Assembly: GCA_046596415.1 (NCBI GenBank)
Contig: JBKJML010000092.1
Coordinates: 1 to 19,056 of the forward strand
Direction of reading: 5' to 3'
DNA length: 19,056 bases
DNA from: JBKJML01 sp046596415
Lineage (GTDB): Bacteria; Actinomycetota; Thermoleophilia; Gaiellales; Gaiellaceae
The position numbers were made by a program, and so were the translations under genes. Positions 1-6,650 of this stretch are shown here, piece after piece (the stretch's first letter is position 1; each line of letters starts with the position of its first letter). Under the pieces are notes generated by a model that was given only the letters and a program-made list of their open reading frames with translations, was not told where the DNA came from and did not search any database.

Positions 1-370
1 AATCGCACTCGCGATCGACCTGACCGAGTACCAGCAGTTCCTGCTCCTGCTCGGCGCCTTCTTCGTGCCGCTCTTCGGCGTTCTGCTCGCCGACTGGCTG
101 CTGAACGGCCGCCACTATTCGCGGGCGGACATCTTCGACGGCCCGGCGGTGCGGCCCGGGATGATCGGCGCTTGGCTCGCCGGGTTCGTGCTCTACGAGT
201 GGCTCGCGCAGACGCAAGGGCTCGGCTTCTGGACCGATCTCCTCGCGCGGCTCCACCCGCTCGACCTCCAGATCGGCGCCTCGCTACCCGGGTTCGCGCT
301 CTCGTTCACGCTCGCCGCCCTCGTCGGCTCGGTCGGGCGTCGCCGAACAGGGATCGCCGCGCAGAGCTAG
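1..370 (+). CDS. NCS1-family nucleobase permease, C-terminal fragment
   Basis: This is the C-terminal 122 residues of a membrane transporter whose start lies left of the window; the reading frame begins at base 2. The visible part has a hydrophobic stretch with the motif FFVPLFGVLLADWLL, which in NCS1 (CodB/CytX-like purine, cytosine or hydroxymethylpyrimidine permeases) marks a late transmembrane helix. Two further hydrophobic segments follow (around WLAGFVLYEWLA and LSFTLAALVG) and then a short basic tail. The protein should import a nucleobase or related heterocycle across the cytoplasmic membrane; the substrate cannot be told from this fragment. The next gene encodes a PfkB-type kinase, so uptake followed by phosphorylation is a plausible pairing. 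The TAG stop at 368-370 is also the first half of the apparent -10 box of that kinase. Confidence 0.75.
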   Translation, partial: IALAIDLTEYQQFLLLLGAFFVPLFGVLLADWLLNGRHYSRADIFDGPAVRPGMIGAWLAGFVLYEWLAQTQGLGFWTDLLARLHPLDLQIGASLPGFALSFTLAALVGSVGRRRTGIAAQS

Positions 371-373
371 ATT
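368..373 (+). promoter_or_regulatory. -10 box TAGATT for the PfkB kinase gene
   Basis: TAGATT lies 7 bases before the GTG start at 381, which places the transcription start at about the first base of the start codon (leaderless). No Shine-Dalgarno is present. The first three bases are the stop codon of the upstream permease. Confidence 0.55.
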
Positions 374-380
374 CCGGCGC

Positions 381-1184
381 GTGCGGCTCGCCGTCTTCGG
401 CAACACCTCGCGTGACCTCGTCGCCGGCGGCCCGCCGCGCACCGGGGGGGCGCCGTTCCACGCCGCGCGGGCGCTGCGGTTGCTCGGGGCGCGCGCGACG
501 ATCGTGACGCGCTGCGCCGAGGCCGACCGCGCGACGCTCGTCCCGAGCCTCACCAGGCTCGGGCTCCCTGTTCTGTGGGGCACAGCGGAGCGCACCGCCA
601 CCTTCTCGTTCTCGTATGTCGGCGACCGCCGTGAGATGACCGTCGAGGAGATCGGGGATCCCTGGACGGTGCCGTTCACGCGCGGCCTCGCCGGAGCAGC
701 ACTCGTCCGGATCGACTGGCTCCACGTCGGCGCGCTCGCCGCCTCGGACTTCCCGCCCGAGACGCTCGCGGCCCTGGCGCGTGGGCGGCGGCTCTCGTAC
801 GACGGGCAGGGGCTCGTCCGTCCCGCGCAGAAAGGGCCACTCGTGCTCGAGGGCTCGCCCGACCCGGACGTGCTGCGTCACGTGACGATCCTCAAGCTCG
901 CGGAGGAGGAGGCGATCGCGCTCCTCGGCGAGGGCTGGGAGCATGAGCTGCGCTCGCTCGGCGTGGCCGAGGTGGTGGTCACCCTCGGCTCGCGCGGCTC
1001 GGTCGTGCTCGCAGGGAAGCGGCTGGAGCGCGTGCCGGCTCGGGCGCTACCGTTCGAGCCGACCGGCGCCGGCGACGCGTTCTCTGCTGCGTATCTCGTC
1101 GCCCGGGCCGGCGGACACAATCCGGCCTCCGCAGCGAGGCGTGCAACGGTGACGGTGGCGGCGACCCTCGGCGACACGCGGTGA
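381..1184 (+). CDS. PfkB-family carbohydrate/nucleoside kinase
   Basis: A 267-residue kinase of the ribokinase/PfkB family, expected to use ATP to phosphorylate a hydroxyl of a sugar, nucleoside or pyrimidine precursor in the cytoplasm. An N-terminal GG motif with following hydrophobic residues (TGGAPFHAA, about residues 21-29) matches the substrate-lid region. The C-terminal signature PTGAGDAF (residues 227-234) carries the anion hole and the catalytic Asp232. It is slightly shorter than typical ribokinases (about 300). The GTG at 381 is chosen because TAGATT sits 7 bases upstream and the beta-strand RLAVFGNTSRD follows at once. It follows an NCS1-type permease and overlaps the next gene by 4 bases, so it may act on what the permease imports. 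The exact substrate is not deducible. Confidence 0.82.
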   Translation: MRLAVFGNTSRDLVAGGPPRTGGAPFHAARALRLLGARATIVTRCAEADRATLVPSLTRLGLPVLWGTAERTATFSFSYVGDRREMTVEEIGDPWTVPFTRGLAGAALVRIDWLHVGALAASDFPPETLAALARGRRLSYDGQGLVRPAQKGPLVLEGSPDPDVLRHVTILKLAEEEAIALLGEGWEHELRSLGVAEVVVTLGSRGSVVLAGKRLERVPARALPFEPTGAGDAFSAAYLVARAGGHNPASAARRATVTVAATLGDTR

Positions 1185-1570
1185 TCGCCCTCGCTGCGAC
1201 CGTCGACGGAGTCTTTCGGATCGACCTCGAGGAGGAGGTCGTGCTCGATGCGGCGGGAGCCCCGGTGGCGCCGGCGGTGCGGGTCGAGCTGACGCTCCCG
1301 CTCGTCGTCGCCGCGGACGCTGTCGGCTCGACCGTGATCGCGGTCGTCGGGCGGCGCCCGCCGCTGCTCGTCTCGAACGACGCCGGCGTCACGTGGCGCG
1401 AGGCGGGCGGTGGCCTGCCGGCGGGCCGCTCCGTCGCGCTCGACCTCGACGACCCGGACCGGGTTCTCTACGCGGCGCGGAACCGTCTCTACGTCTCCAC
1501 CGACGGCGGGCGCTTCTGGCGCGCTGTCGCCGTGGAGCTGCCCGAGATCGAGGCCGTCGCGTGGGAGTAG
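1181..1570 (+). CDS. Small protein with two Asp-box (BNR) repeats
   Basis: A 129-residue protein starting at GTG 1181, whose TGA overlap with the kinase stop (GTGA) implies translational coupling. Two Asp-box motifs are visible: SNDAGVTW (residues 65-72) and STDGGRFW (residues 106-113), spaced about 41 residues apart as in blades of BNR/sialidase or sortilin-like beta-propellers. A whole propeller needs six or more blades, and this chain has room for about two to three, so it must oligomerise or be a minimal or reduced version. There is no signal peptide: it begins MIALAATVDGVFRID, a beta-strand rather than a leader. Catalytic sialidase residues cannot be identified. Function is unknown; co-transcription with the kinase is the only clue. 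Confidence 0.7.
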   Translation: MIALAATVDGVFRIDLEEEVVLDAAGAPVAPAVRVELTLPLVVAADAVGSTVIAVVGRRPPLLVSNDAGVTWREAGGGLPAGRSVALDLDDPDRVLYAARNRLYVSTDGGRFWRAVAVELPEIEAVAWE

Positions 1571-1573
1571 ATT
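1568..1573 (+). promoter_or_regulatory. -10 box TAGATT for the GNAT gene
   Basis: TAGATT ends 6 bases before the GTG at 1580, the spacing expected for a leaderless transcript. Its TAG is the stop codon of the Asp-box gene, so stop codon and promoter element share bases, as at 368. Confidence 0.55.
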
Positions 1574-1579
1574 GACGCT

Positions 1580-2065
1580 GTGAACCTGCGCCCCGCCGGC
1601 GTCGCCGACGCCGAAGCGTTCGCCGCCCTCTACTCGGCGAATCGCGACTTCCTCGCGCCGTTCGATCCGATCCGGCCCGACGATTTCTACACCGTCGAGG
1701 GCCAGCAGGCCCGCCTGGCACGGTCGATCGGGACGTACGCGATCCTCGACGGCGAGGAGGTGGCCGGGACGCTCGGGATCTCCAACGTCGTCCTTGGCGC
1801 CTTCCGCAGCGCCAACGTCGGCTACTGGGTCGCCGCCGACCGCAACGGCCGGGGCATCGCGACGCTCGCAGTCGCCGCCGCGATCGAGGTCGCGTTCGGC
1901 GAGCTCGGACTGCACCGGCTCGAGGCAGCGACGCTCGTCGAGAACGCCGCCTCGCAGCGCGTGCTGGAGAAGAACCGCTTCGAGCGGATCGGGCTCGCGC
2001 CCCGTTACCTGCTGATCGCGGGCGCCTGGCGCGACCACGTCCTCTACCAGCGGATCCCGGACTAG
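1580..2065 (+). CDS. GNAT N-acetyltransferase, RimJ/RimL type
   Basis: A 161-residue acetyltransferase that should transfer acetyl from acetyl-CoA to an amino group, either the N-terminus of a ribosomal or other protein or a small amine. Motif A of the GNAT fold is seen as RNGRGIATLAV (residues 88-98), the pyrophosphate-binding loop Q/R-x-x-G-x-G/A. Motif B is ENAASQRVLEKNRFERIG (residues 121-138), typical of the RimJ/RimL subfamily. Length matches the family. The start GTG 1580 is supported by TAGATT 6 bases upstream. It is convergent with the PhzF gene, and only 10 bases separate the two stop codons. The substrate is not deducible. Confidence 0.85.
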   Translation: MNLRPAGVADAEAFAALYSANRDFLAPFDPIRPDDFYTVEGQQARLARSIGTYAILDGEEVAGTLGISNVVLGAFRSANVGYWVAADRNGRGIATLAVAAAIEVAFGELGLHRLEAATLVENAASQRVLEKNRFERIGLAPRYLLIAGAWRDHVLYQRIPD

Positions 2066-2075
2066 AGCGAACGCG

Positions 2076-2903
2076 CTAGAAGCGGAACTCGCCGCGGGCG
2101 ACGGTCACCGCGGAGCCACCGACCTCGACGCGCTCGATGCCGGCAGCGGAGCCCTCGGCGAGCGCGTGCAGGATGCTGGGGCGGCCGAGCTCGGCGCCCT
2201 GCCTGATCTCGATCCTCGTTCCCCACGGCACGAGGCCATGCCGGCAGAGGTGAACCGCAAGCGGCCCGGCGGCCGAGCCGGTGGCGGGATCCTCGAGGAG
2301 GCCCATGCCGAACATGCGGGTCTTCCAGTGCTCGCCGGCACCGGCGAAGCAGTTGATCCCGACGAGCCCGAAGCGCCGCACGTCGGGCGCGAGCGCGGCG
2401 ACCTCGTCCTCCGAGGAGCACGCGACGTAGATGTGCTGCACGCCGTTGTCGTAGACCTCGACCGGGAGCGACGACAGGACGCCGAGCGTGTCGAGGAGCT
2501 CGTCGGCGCGCTCATAAGGCTCGAAGGTCGGGAGCGGCTGCTCCATCTTCCCGAAGACGATCCGGCCGTTCTGCCCGCGCTCGAGCTCGACCGGGATGAC
2601 GCCGGCACCCGTCTCGATCCGGATGATCCCGAGCTGGAGTGGCGCCGCGAGCGCGAATGCCGCGCCGAGCGTCGGATGACCGGCAAACGGCAGCTCGGCG
2701 TGCGGCGTGAAGATCCTGATCCGCACGTGGCCGTCGGCCTGCGGCGGCAGCACGAACACGGTCTCCGACAGGTTGGTCTCGCGCGCGAGCGCCTGCATCG
2801 TCAGCTGGTCGAGGTCACGCGCGTCGGTGAAGACGGCGAGCTGGTTCCCCTCGAACGGCGTGTCGGTGAAGACGTCGAGCAGGACATAGCGAAACGTGCG
2901 CAC
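2076..2903 (-). CDS. PhzF-family isomerase
   Basis: A 275-residue PhzF/YHI9-like protein, a family of cytoplasmic isomerases and epimerases with two similar alpha/beta halves. The best known member acts in phenazine biosynthesis; most are of unknown substrate. Visible family marks are VFTDTPFEGNQLAVF (residues 11-25), the catalytic glutamate in NLSETVF (Glu47), AGHPTLG (residues 74-80) and DPATGSAAGPL (residues 205-215) in the second half. An open frame runs far upstream but family similarity begins at VRTFRYVLLDVF, so the GTG at 2903 is taken as the start; TATAAC 6 bases upstream supports it. No phenazine genes are nearby, so a phenazine role is not implied. It is divergent from the SixA gene. 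Confidence 0.88.
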   Translation of the reverse strand: MRTFRYVLLDVFTDTPFEGNQLAVFTDARDLDQLTMQALARETNLSETVFVLPPQADGHVRIRIFTPHAELPFAGHPTLGAAFALAAPLQLGIIRIETGAGVIPVELERGQNGRIVFGKMEQPLPTFEPYERADELLDTLGVLSSLPVEVYDNGVQHIYVACSSEDEVAALAPDVRRFGLVGINCFAGAGEHWKTRMFGMGLLEDPATGSAAGPLAVHLCRHGLVPWGTRIEIRQGAELGRPSILHALAEGSAAGIERVEVGGSAVTVARGEFRF

Positions 2904-2909
2904 CGAGCG

Positions 2910-2915
2910 GTTATA
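2910..2915 (-). promoter_or_regulatory. -10 box TATAAC for the PhzF gene
   Basis: On the minus strand TATAAC is followed by exactly 6 bases and then the GTG start of the PhzF gene, a leaderless arrangement. This decides the start inside a much longer open frame. Confidence 0.6.
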
Positions 2916-2951
2916 CCGGCGGGAAGCGCCGCAAGCCGCGCGTGCGTCCCC

Positions 2952-2957
2952 TATCCT
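2952..2957 (+). promoter_or_regulatory. -10 box TATCCT for the SixA gene
   Basis: TATCCT lies 9 bases before the GTG at 2967, predicting a 5' leader of about 0-3 bases. It and the PhzF -10 share a 63-base divergent intergenic region. Confidence 0.5.
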
Positions 2958-2966
2958 CGCCGGGTC

Positions 2967-3359
2967 GTGCGCGTCTACCTCGTGCGCCATGCGGAGGCCA
3001 TGCCGGGCCAGCCGGACGATCTCCGGCCGCTCAGCCCTGCAGGTGCCGAGCAGGCGCGGCTGCTCGCCGAGCGGCTCGCGAGTGTCTCGCCGAGCGTCGT
3101 CCTCTCGAGCCCCTTGCTGCGTGCTCGCGAGACGGCGGCCGCGATTGCGAAGGCCGCGGACGCCGAGCTCGTGATCGACGAGCGACTGGCACCGGGGGCG
3201 AGCGTCGCCTCGCTCCTCGCGGCGGTCGAGGGTCGCTCTGCCCCGGTCGTGGTCGTCGGGCACCAGCCGGACTGCGGCGAGATCGTCGCGGGGCTCCGCG
3301 GCGGCGAGCCACCTGCCTACCCTCCCGCGGCCTTCGAGGAGCTCGACCTCCCGCTGTAG
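2967..3359 (+). CDS. SixA-type phosphohistidine phosphatase
   Basis: A 130-residue member of the histidine phosphatase (phosphoglycerate mutase-like) superfamily of SixA size. The catalytic core starts VYLVRHAEA with Arg7 and nucleophile His8. SSPLLRARETA (residues 48-58) gives the second arginine and the acidic residue, and VVGHQPD (residues 97-102) gives the second catalytic His99. SixA removes phosphate from phosphohistidine, for instance in histidine-containing phosphotransfer proteins; other small members act on small phosphoesters, so the substrate is open. The frame is open for 800 bases upstream, but that part is antisense to PhzF; homology begins at the GTG 2967, which also has TATCCT upstream. 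The ABC transporter gene follows within 21 bases. Confidence 0.82.
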   Translation: MRVYLVRHAEAMPGQPDDLRPLSPAGAEQARLLAERLASVSPSVVLSSPLLRARETAAAIAKAADAELVIDERLAPGASVASLLAAVEGRSAPVVVVGHQPDCGEIVAGLRGGEPPAYPPAAFEELDLPL

Positions 3360-3368
3360 ATGCGTCCG

Positions 3369-3374
3369 TACACT
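3369..3374 (+). promoter_or_regulatory. -10 box TACACT for the ABC transporter operon
   Basis: TACACT is followed by exactly 6 bases and the GTG at 3381. It lies inside the frame that would start at ATG 3360, so it argues for the downstream GTG as the true start. Confidence 0.55.
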
Positions 3375-3380
3375 GCGGCC

Positions 3381-4235
3381 GTGAAAGCGATCGCCGTCGA
3401 CGGGCTGCGCAAGGCCTATGGCACCGTCGAGGCGGTGAGAGGCGTCTCGTTCGATGTCGAGCAGGGCGAGGTGTTCGGACTGCTCGGGCCGAACGGCGCC
3501 GGCAAGACGACCACCGTCGAGATCCTCGAGGGCTACCGCGACCGCGACGCCGGCACCGTCGAGGTGCTCGGCATCGACCCGAGTCGCCCGGGGCCGGACT
3601 TCCGCGAGCGGATCGGGGTCGTGCTCCAGTTCTCGGAGCACTGGCCGACCCTGACCGTGCGCGAGACGCACGCCGTCTTCGCCGGCTACTACCGGCGGCC
3701 CCGCGACATCGACGAGGTGATCGAGATCGTCGGCCTCACCGAGAAGGCGGGCGAGCGCGTGAAGACGCTGTCGGGCGGCCAGAAGCGGCGGCTCGACCTC
3801 GGGATCGCGCTCGTCGGTGACCCCGACCTCGTCTTCCTCGACGAGCCGACTACGGGCTTTGACCCGGCGGCGCGACGAAACGCCTGGGAGATGATCCGCT
3901 CGCTGCGGTCGCTCGGTAAGACGGTCCTCCTCACGACGCACTACCTCGACGAGGCCCAGCAGCTCGCCGACCGCGTCGCCGTGATGCGTGACGGCGTGAT
4001 CGTGCAGATGGGAACCCCCGCCGAGCTGATCGGCTCGTCGCAGACGGTCGAGGTGCGCTACCGGCGCGACGGGGAGCTCGTGTCGATCGAGACCTCCGAG
4101 CCCACCCGCGTCCTGCACGAACTGACTGCGGAGGCGGTCGCCCGTGGGGTCGAGCTCGAGGGGCTCGAGGTGCGCCGCGCGACGCTCGAGGACGTGTATC
4201 TCGAGCTCGTCCAGGACGAGGAGGCCGGAGGGTGA
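3381..4235 (+). CDS. ABC-2 type transporter, ATP-binding subunit
   Basis: A 284-residue ATPase that should drive export of a drug, lipid or other hydrophobic compound through the permease encoded next. From the GTG start, the Walker A motif GPNGAGKT is at residues 36-43, the Q-loop Gln at 83, the signature LSGGQKRRLDLG at 130-141, Walker B LVFLDEPTTGFD at 150-161 and the switch His at 187 (TTHYLDEA). The C-terminal 65 residues form the small extra domain common in DrrA/CcmA-like subunits. An ATG at 3360 would add seven residues; GTG 3381 is preferred from the TACACT spacing. It overlaps the permease gene by up to 4 bases. The substrate is not deducible. Confidence 0.9.
   Translation: MKAIAVDGLRKAYGTVEAVRGVSFDVEQGEVFGLLGPNGAGKTTTVEILEGYRDRDAGTVEVLGIDPSRPGPDFRERIGVVLQFSEHWPTLTVRETHAVFAGYYRRPRDIDEVIEIVGLTEKAGERVKTLSGGQKRRLDLGIALVGDPDLVFLDEPTTGFDPAARRNAWEMIRSLRSLGKTVLLTTHYLDEAQQLADRVAVMRDGVIVQMGTPAELIGSSQTVEVRYRRDGELVSIETSEPTRVLHELTAEAVARGVELEGLEVRRATLEDVYLELVQDEEAGG
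4218..4224 (+). promoter_or_regulatory. Shine-Dalgarno GAGGAGG for the ABC-2 permease
   Basis: GAGGAGG lies inside the end of the ATPase gene, 7 bases before GTG 4232 and 10 before ATG 4235. Internal operon genes use an SD while first genes do not, which fits leaderless first genes. Confidence 0.5.
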
Positions 4236-4981
4236 TGCGCCTCTTCGCCCACCAGGTCGCGGCCGAGCAGCGGGTCTTCTGGCGCAATCGCGAGTCGGCG
4301 ATCTTCATCTTCATCTTTCCGGTGATGCTCTTTCTGCTGCTCGGCTCGGTGTACGGCGACACGATCGGCGGGCTGCCTGCCGCGACCGTCCTGCTCGCCG
4401 GGATGCTCGGCTACGGGGCGGCGAACACCGGCTTCGCCGGGATCACGATCGTGCTGGTCGTGCGCCGCGAGGCGGGGATCCTGAAGCGCTTGCGCGCGAC
4501 GCCGCTGCCGCCCGCGACCTACTTCGCCGCGTCGCTCTGCTCGACGCTGATCGTGTTCTCGCTCCAGGCCGTGACGCTCTTCGGAATCGGCCGCCTGCTC
4601 TTCGACACGCCTTTCCCGGAGCGGATCTTCTCGATGATCGCCGTCGTCCTCTTCGGCGCGGCTGCGTTCTGCGGGATCGGGCTCGCCACAGCATCGCTGA
4701 TCCGCTCCGCCGAGGGATCGTCCGCCGTGGTCAACGTGATCCTGCTGCCGATGGCCTTCCTCTCGGGCTCGTTCGGGCCGACCAGGAGCTACCCGCGGGT
4801 GCTGGAGGCGATCGGCGAGGTGTTGCCGCTCAAGTACTACATCGACGTCGTGAAGGGCGTGTACCTCGACGGCGAGCACATCTGGGCGGAGCCAAGAGCG
4901 CTCGCGGTCGTCGCGGCATGGGGGCTCGGCGGACTGCTGGTTGCGGCGCGACGGTTCAGCTGGGAGCCGCGGGAGCGTTAG
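4232..4981 (+). CDS. ABC-2 type transporter permease
   Basis: A 249-residue integral membrane protein forming the channel for the preceding ATPase. It has about six hydrophobic helices: residues around IFIFIFPVMLFLLLGSVYG, then AATVLLAGMLGYG, the third over the VLVVRREAGILKRLRATPLP coupling region, and later MIAVVLFGAAAFCGIGLA, VVNVILLPMAFLSG and ALAVVAAWGLGGLLVA. The LKRLRATPLP loop and the LPMAFLSGSFGP segment are family hallmarks of ABC-2 (DrrB/YadH-like) exporters. Start is GTG 4232 or ATG 4235, both overlapping the ATPase stop, so translation is coupled. Together they form a two-gene exporter of unknown substrate. Confidence 0.88.
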   Translation: MMRLFAHQVAAEQRVFWRNRESAIFIFIFPVMLFLLLGSVYGDTIGGLPAATVLLAGMLGYGAANTGFAGITIVLVVRREAGILKRLRATPLPPATYFAASLCSTLIVFSLQAVTLFGIGRLLFDTPFPERIFSMIAVVLFGAAAFCGIGLATASLIRSAEGSSAVVNVILLPMAFLSGSFGPTRSYPRVLEAIGEVLPLKYYIDVVKGVYLDGEHIWAEPRALAVVAAWGLGGLLVAARRFSWEPRER

Positions 4982-4998
4982 CTCGGCGCTGTCCCGGG

Positions 4999-5004
4999 TA
5001 CGCT
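4999..5004 (+). promoter_or_regulatory. -10 box TACGCT for the 115-residue gene
   Basis: TACGCT ends 7 bases before ATG 5012, again the leaderless spacing. It lies in the 30-base gap after the ABC permease. Confidence 0.5.
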
Positions 5005-5011
5005 CAGGGCA

Positions 5012-5359
5012 ATGGACGCACAGCTCGCCTTCCTCTCCGAGCCGCGCGAGGCTGCGGAGATCGAGATTCGGGTCAACTTCGGCGTCTTCGCCGGGCGTGA
5101 CGTGACGCACGCGGAGATCGACGATCTCGCGCGCTCGCTCTACGCGGAGCTCTCGAGCGTCGCGATCCTCGCTCTCCGCCGGCACGAGCTCGCAGACGGG
5201 CACGAGGCGGTGGCACACCAGGTCAAGGTCGAGGCGAACGCGAGCGACGCACGGCTACCCACCTCGCGCGACGAGCTCGCCCCGCGTCTCCTGTTGCTGA
5301 CGACGGAGTGGGCTGAGGACTGCATCTCGTTCCGGCACGCCGAGGTGACCGAGGCCTAG
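5012..5359 (+). CDS. Small conserved-looking protein of unknown function
   Basis: A 115-residue soluble protein that I do not assign to a family. It reads like a real gene: ATG start with TACGCT 7 bases upstream, strongly GC-biased third positions, and alternating beta and alpha character (EIEIRVNFGVFAG as a strand, then THAEIDDLARSLYAELSSV as a helix). No signal peptide, membrane helix or metal motif is visible. It sits just upstream of icd in the same direction, but icd has its own apparent promoter in the 40-base gap, so a functional link is uncertain. Confidence 0.65.
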   Translation: MDAQLAFLSEPREAAEIEIRVNFGVFAGRDVTHAEIDDLARSLYAELSSVAILALRRHELADGHEAVAHQVKVEANASDARLPTSRDELAPRLLLLTTEWAEDCISFRHAEVTEA

Positions 5360-5381
5360 CCGTTCGCCGGCTGTGCTCCGG

Positions 5382-5387
5382 TAGCCT
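5382..5387 (+). promoter_or_regulatory. Possible -10 box TAGCCT for icd
   Basis: TAGCCT lies 12 bases before ATG 5400, giving a predicted leader of about 5 bases, slightly longer than at the other genes. No clear SD intervenes. Confidence 0.4.
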
Positions 5388-5399
5388 CAGCGGCGGCAC

Positions 5400-6641
5400 A
5401 TGAGCGAACAGACAAAGATCGAAGTTCCGGCCGGCGGCACGAAGATCGTGCCCGGCGAGCCGACGCCCGACGAGCCGATCATCCCCTTCATCGAGGGCGA
5501 CGGGATCGGCACCGACATCACGCCGGTGATGAAGGCGGTCGTCGATGCCGCGGTCGCGAAGGCCTACGGGGGCGCGCGCCGGATCCACTGGCTGGAGATC
5601 TACGCCGGCGAGAAGGCGACGCAGGTCTACGGCAGCGACACGTGGCTGCCGGAGGAGACGCTCGAGGCAGCGCGCGAGTACTCGGTCTCGATCAAGGGCC
5701 CGCTCACGACCCCGATCGGTGGTGGTATCCGGTCGTTGAACGTGGCGCTGCGCCAGCAGCTCGACCTGTACGTCTGCCTGCGCCCCGTCCGCCACTTCCC
5801 TGGCGTGCCGAGCCCGCTACTCGACCCGTCGAAGACGAACATGGTCATCTTCCGCGAGAACAGCGAAGACATCTATGCGGGGATCGAGTGGGAGGCCGGC
5901 ACCGCCGAGGCGCGCAAGGTGATCGATTTCCTCCAGGGTGAGATGGGCGTGACGAAGATTCGCTTCCCGGAGAGCTCGAGCATCGGGATCAAGCCCGTCT
6001 CACGCGAGGGCACCGAACGGCTGATGCGCAAGGCGATCGAGTACGCGATCGCGAACGGCCGTGACTCGGTCACGATCGTGCACAAGGGCAACATCATGAA
6101 GTTCACCGAGGGCGGATTCCGCGACTGGGCCTACGCGCTTGCCGCGCAGGAGTTCGGGGCGACGCCGATCGACGGGGGCCCCTGGCTCTCGCTCGAGACC
6201 GGCGGCCGTTCGATCACGATCAAGGATGCGATCGCGGATGCCTTCCTGCAGCAGATCCTGCTGCGGCCGGCGGAGTACGACGTGATCGCGACGCTCAACC
6301 TGAACGGCGACTACATCTCCGATGCGCTCGCGGCGCAGGTGGGCGGGATCGGCATCGCGCCGGGCGCAAACCTCTCCGACACGGTCGCGATGTTCGAGGC
6401 GACGCACGGCACCGCACCGAAGTACGCCGGCCAGGACAAGGTCAACCCGGGCTCGCTGATCCTCTCCGCCGAGATGATGCTCCGCCACCTCGGCTGGGTC
6501 GAGGCGGCCGACCTGATCATCGAGTCGCTCGGCGCGACGATCGCCGACAAGGTCGTCACCTACGACTTCGCGCGGTTGCTCGAGGGCGCCAACGAGGTCT
6601 CGTGCTCGGCCTTCGGCCAGGCGATGATCGAGCGCATGTAG
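5400..6641 (+). CDS. icd: NADP-dependent isocitrate dehydrogenase
   Basis: A 413-residue cytosolic homodimeric enzyme of the citric acid cycle that converts isocitrate and NADP+ to 2-oxoglutarate, CO2 and NADPH. It is strikingly like the enterobacterial Icd over its whole length. The substrate-binding RSLNVALRQ includes Ser112 (the residue phosphorylated by AceK in E. coli), with Tyr159 in SEDIYAG, Lys229 in VHKGN, and the metal-binding Asp304 and Asp308 in NGDYISD. NADP discriminators are present as Lys341-Tyr342 (TAPKY) and Arg392 (FARLL). No aceK-like gene is near, and such control is not expected in actinobacteria. Full length and intact. Many actinobacteria instead use a monomeric Icd, so the dimeric type is a useful lineage marker. 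Confidence 0.96.
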   Translation: MSEQTKIEVPAGGTKIVPGEPTPDEPIIPFIEGDGIGTDITPVMKAVVDAAVAKAYGGARRIHWLEIYAGEKATQVYGSDTWLPEETLEAAREYSVSIKGPLTTPIGGGIRSLNVALRQQLDLYVCLRPVRHFPGVPSPLLDPSKTNMVIFRENSEDIYAGIEWEAGTAEARKVIDFLQGEMGVTKIRFPESSSIGIKPVSREGTERLMRKAIEYAIANGRDSVTIVHKGNIMKFTEGGFRDWAYALAAQEFGATPIDGGPWLSLETGGRSITIKDAIADAFLQQILLRPAEYDVIATLNLNGDYISDALAAQVGGIGIAPGANLSDTVAMFEATHGTAPKYAGQDKVNPGSLILSAEMMLRHLGWVEAADLIIESLGATIADKVVTYDFARLLEGANEVSCSAFGQAMIERM

Positions 6642-6650
6642 CTCGCCCGT

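Noticed and set aside
878..2038. Long minus-strand frame across the kinase, Asp-box and GNAT genes
   Set aside because: It spans three well-supported plus-strand genes and has shadow-frame composition with no domain.
2061..2080. Short inverted repeat between the convergent GNAT and PhzF stop codons as a terminator
   Set aside because: The arms are only 7 bp with a mismatch and a 2-base loop, and no T tract follows; it is too weak to call.
2166..2966. Long plus-strand frame continuous with the SixA gene
   Set aside because: It is antisense to PhzF, of low complexity and rich in Arg, Glu and Asp as GC-rich shadow frames are. Family similarity begins at the GTG 2967.
2904..4118. Long minus-strand frame upstream of PhzF
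   Set aside because: It lies over the SixA and ABC genes on the opposite strand and shows no domain. The -10 at 2910-2915 gives a PhzF start at 2903.
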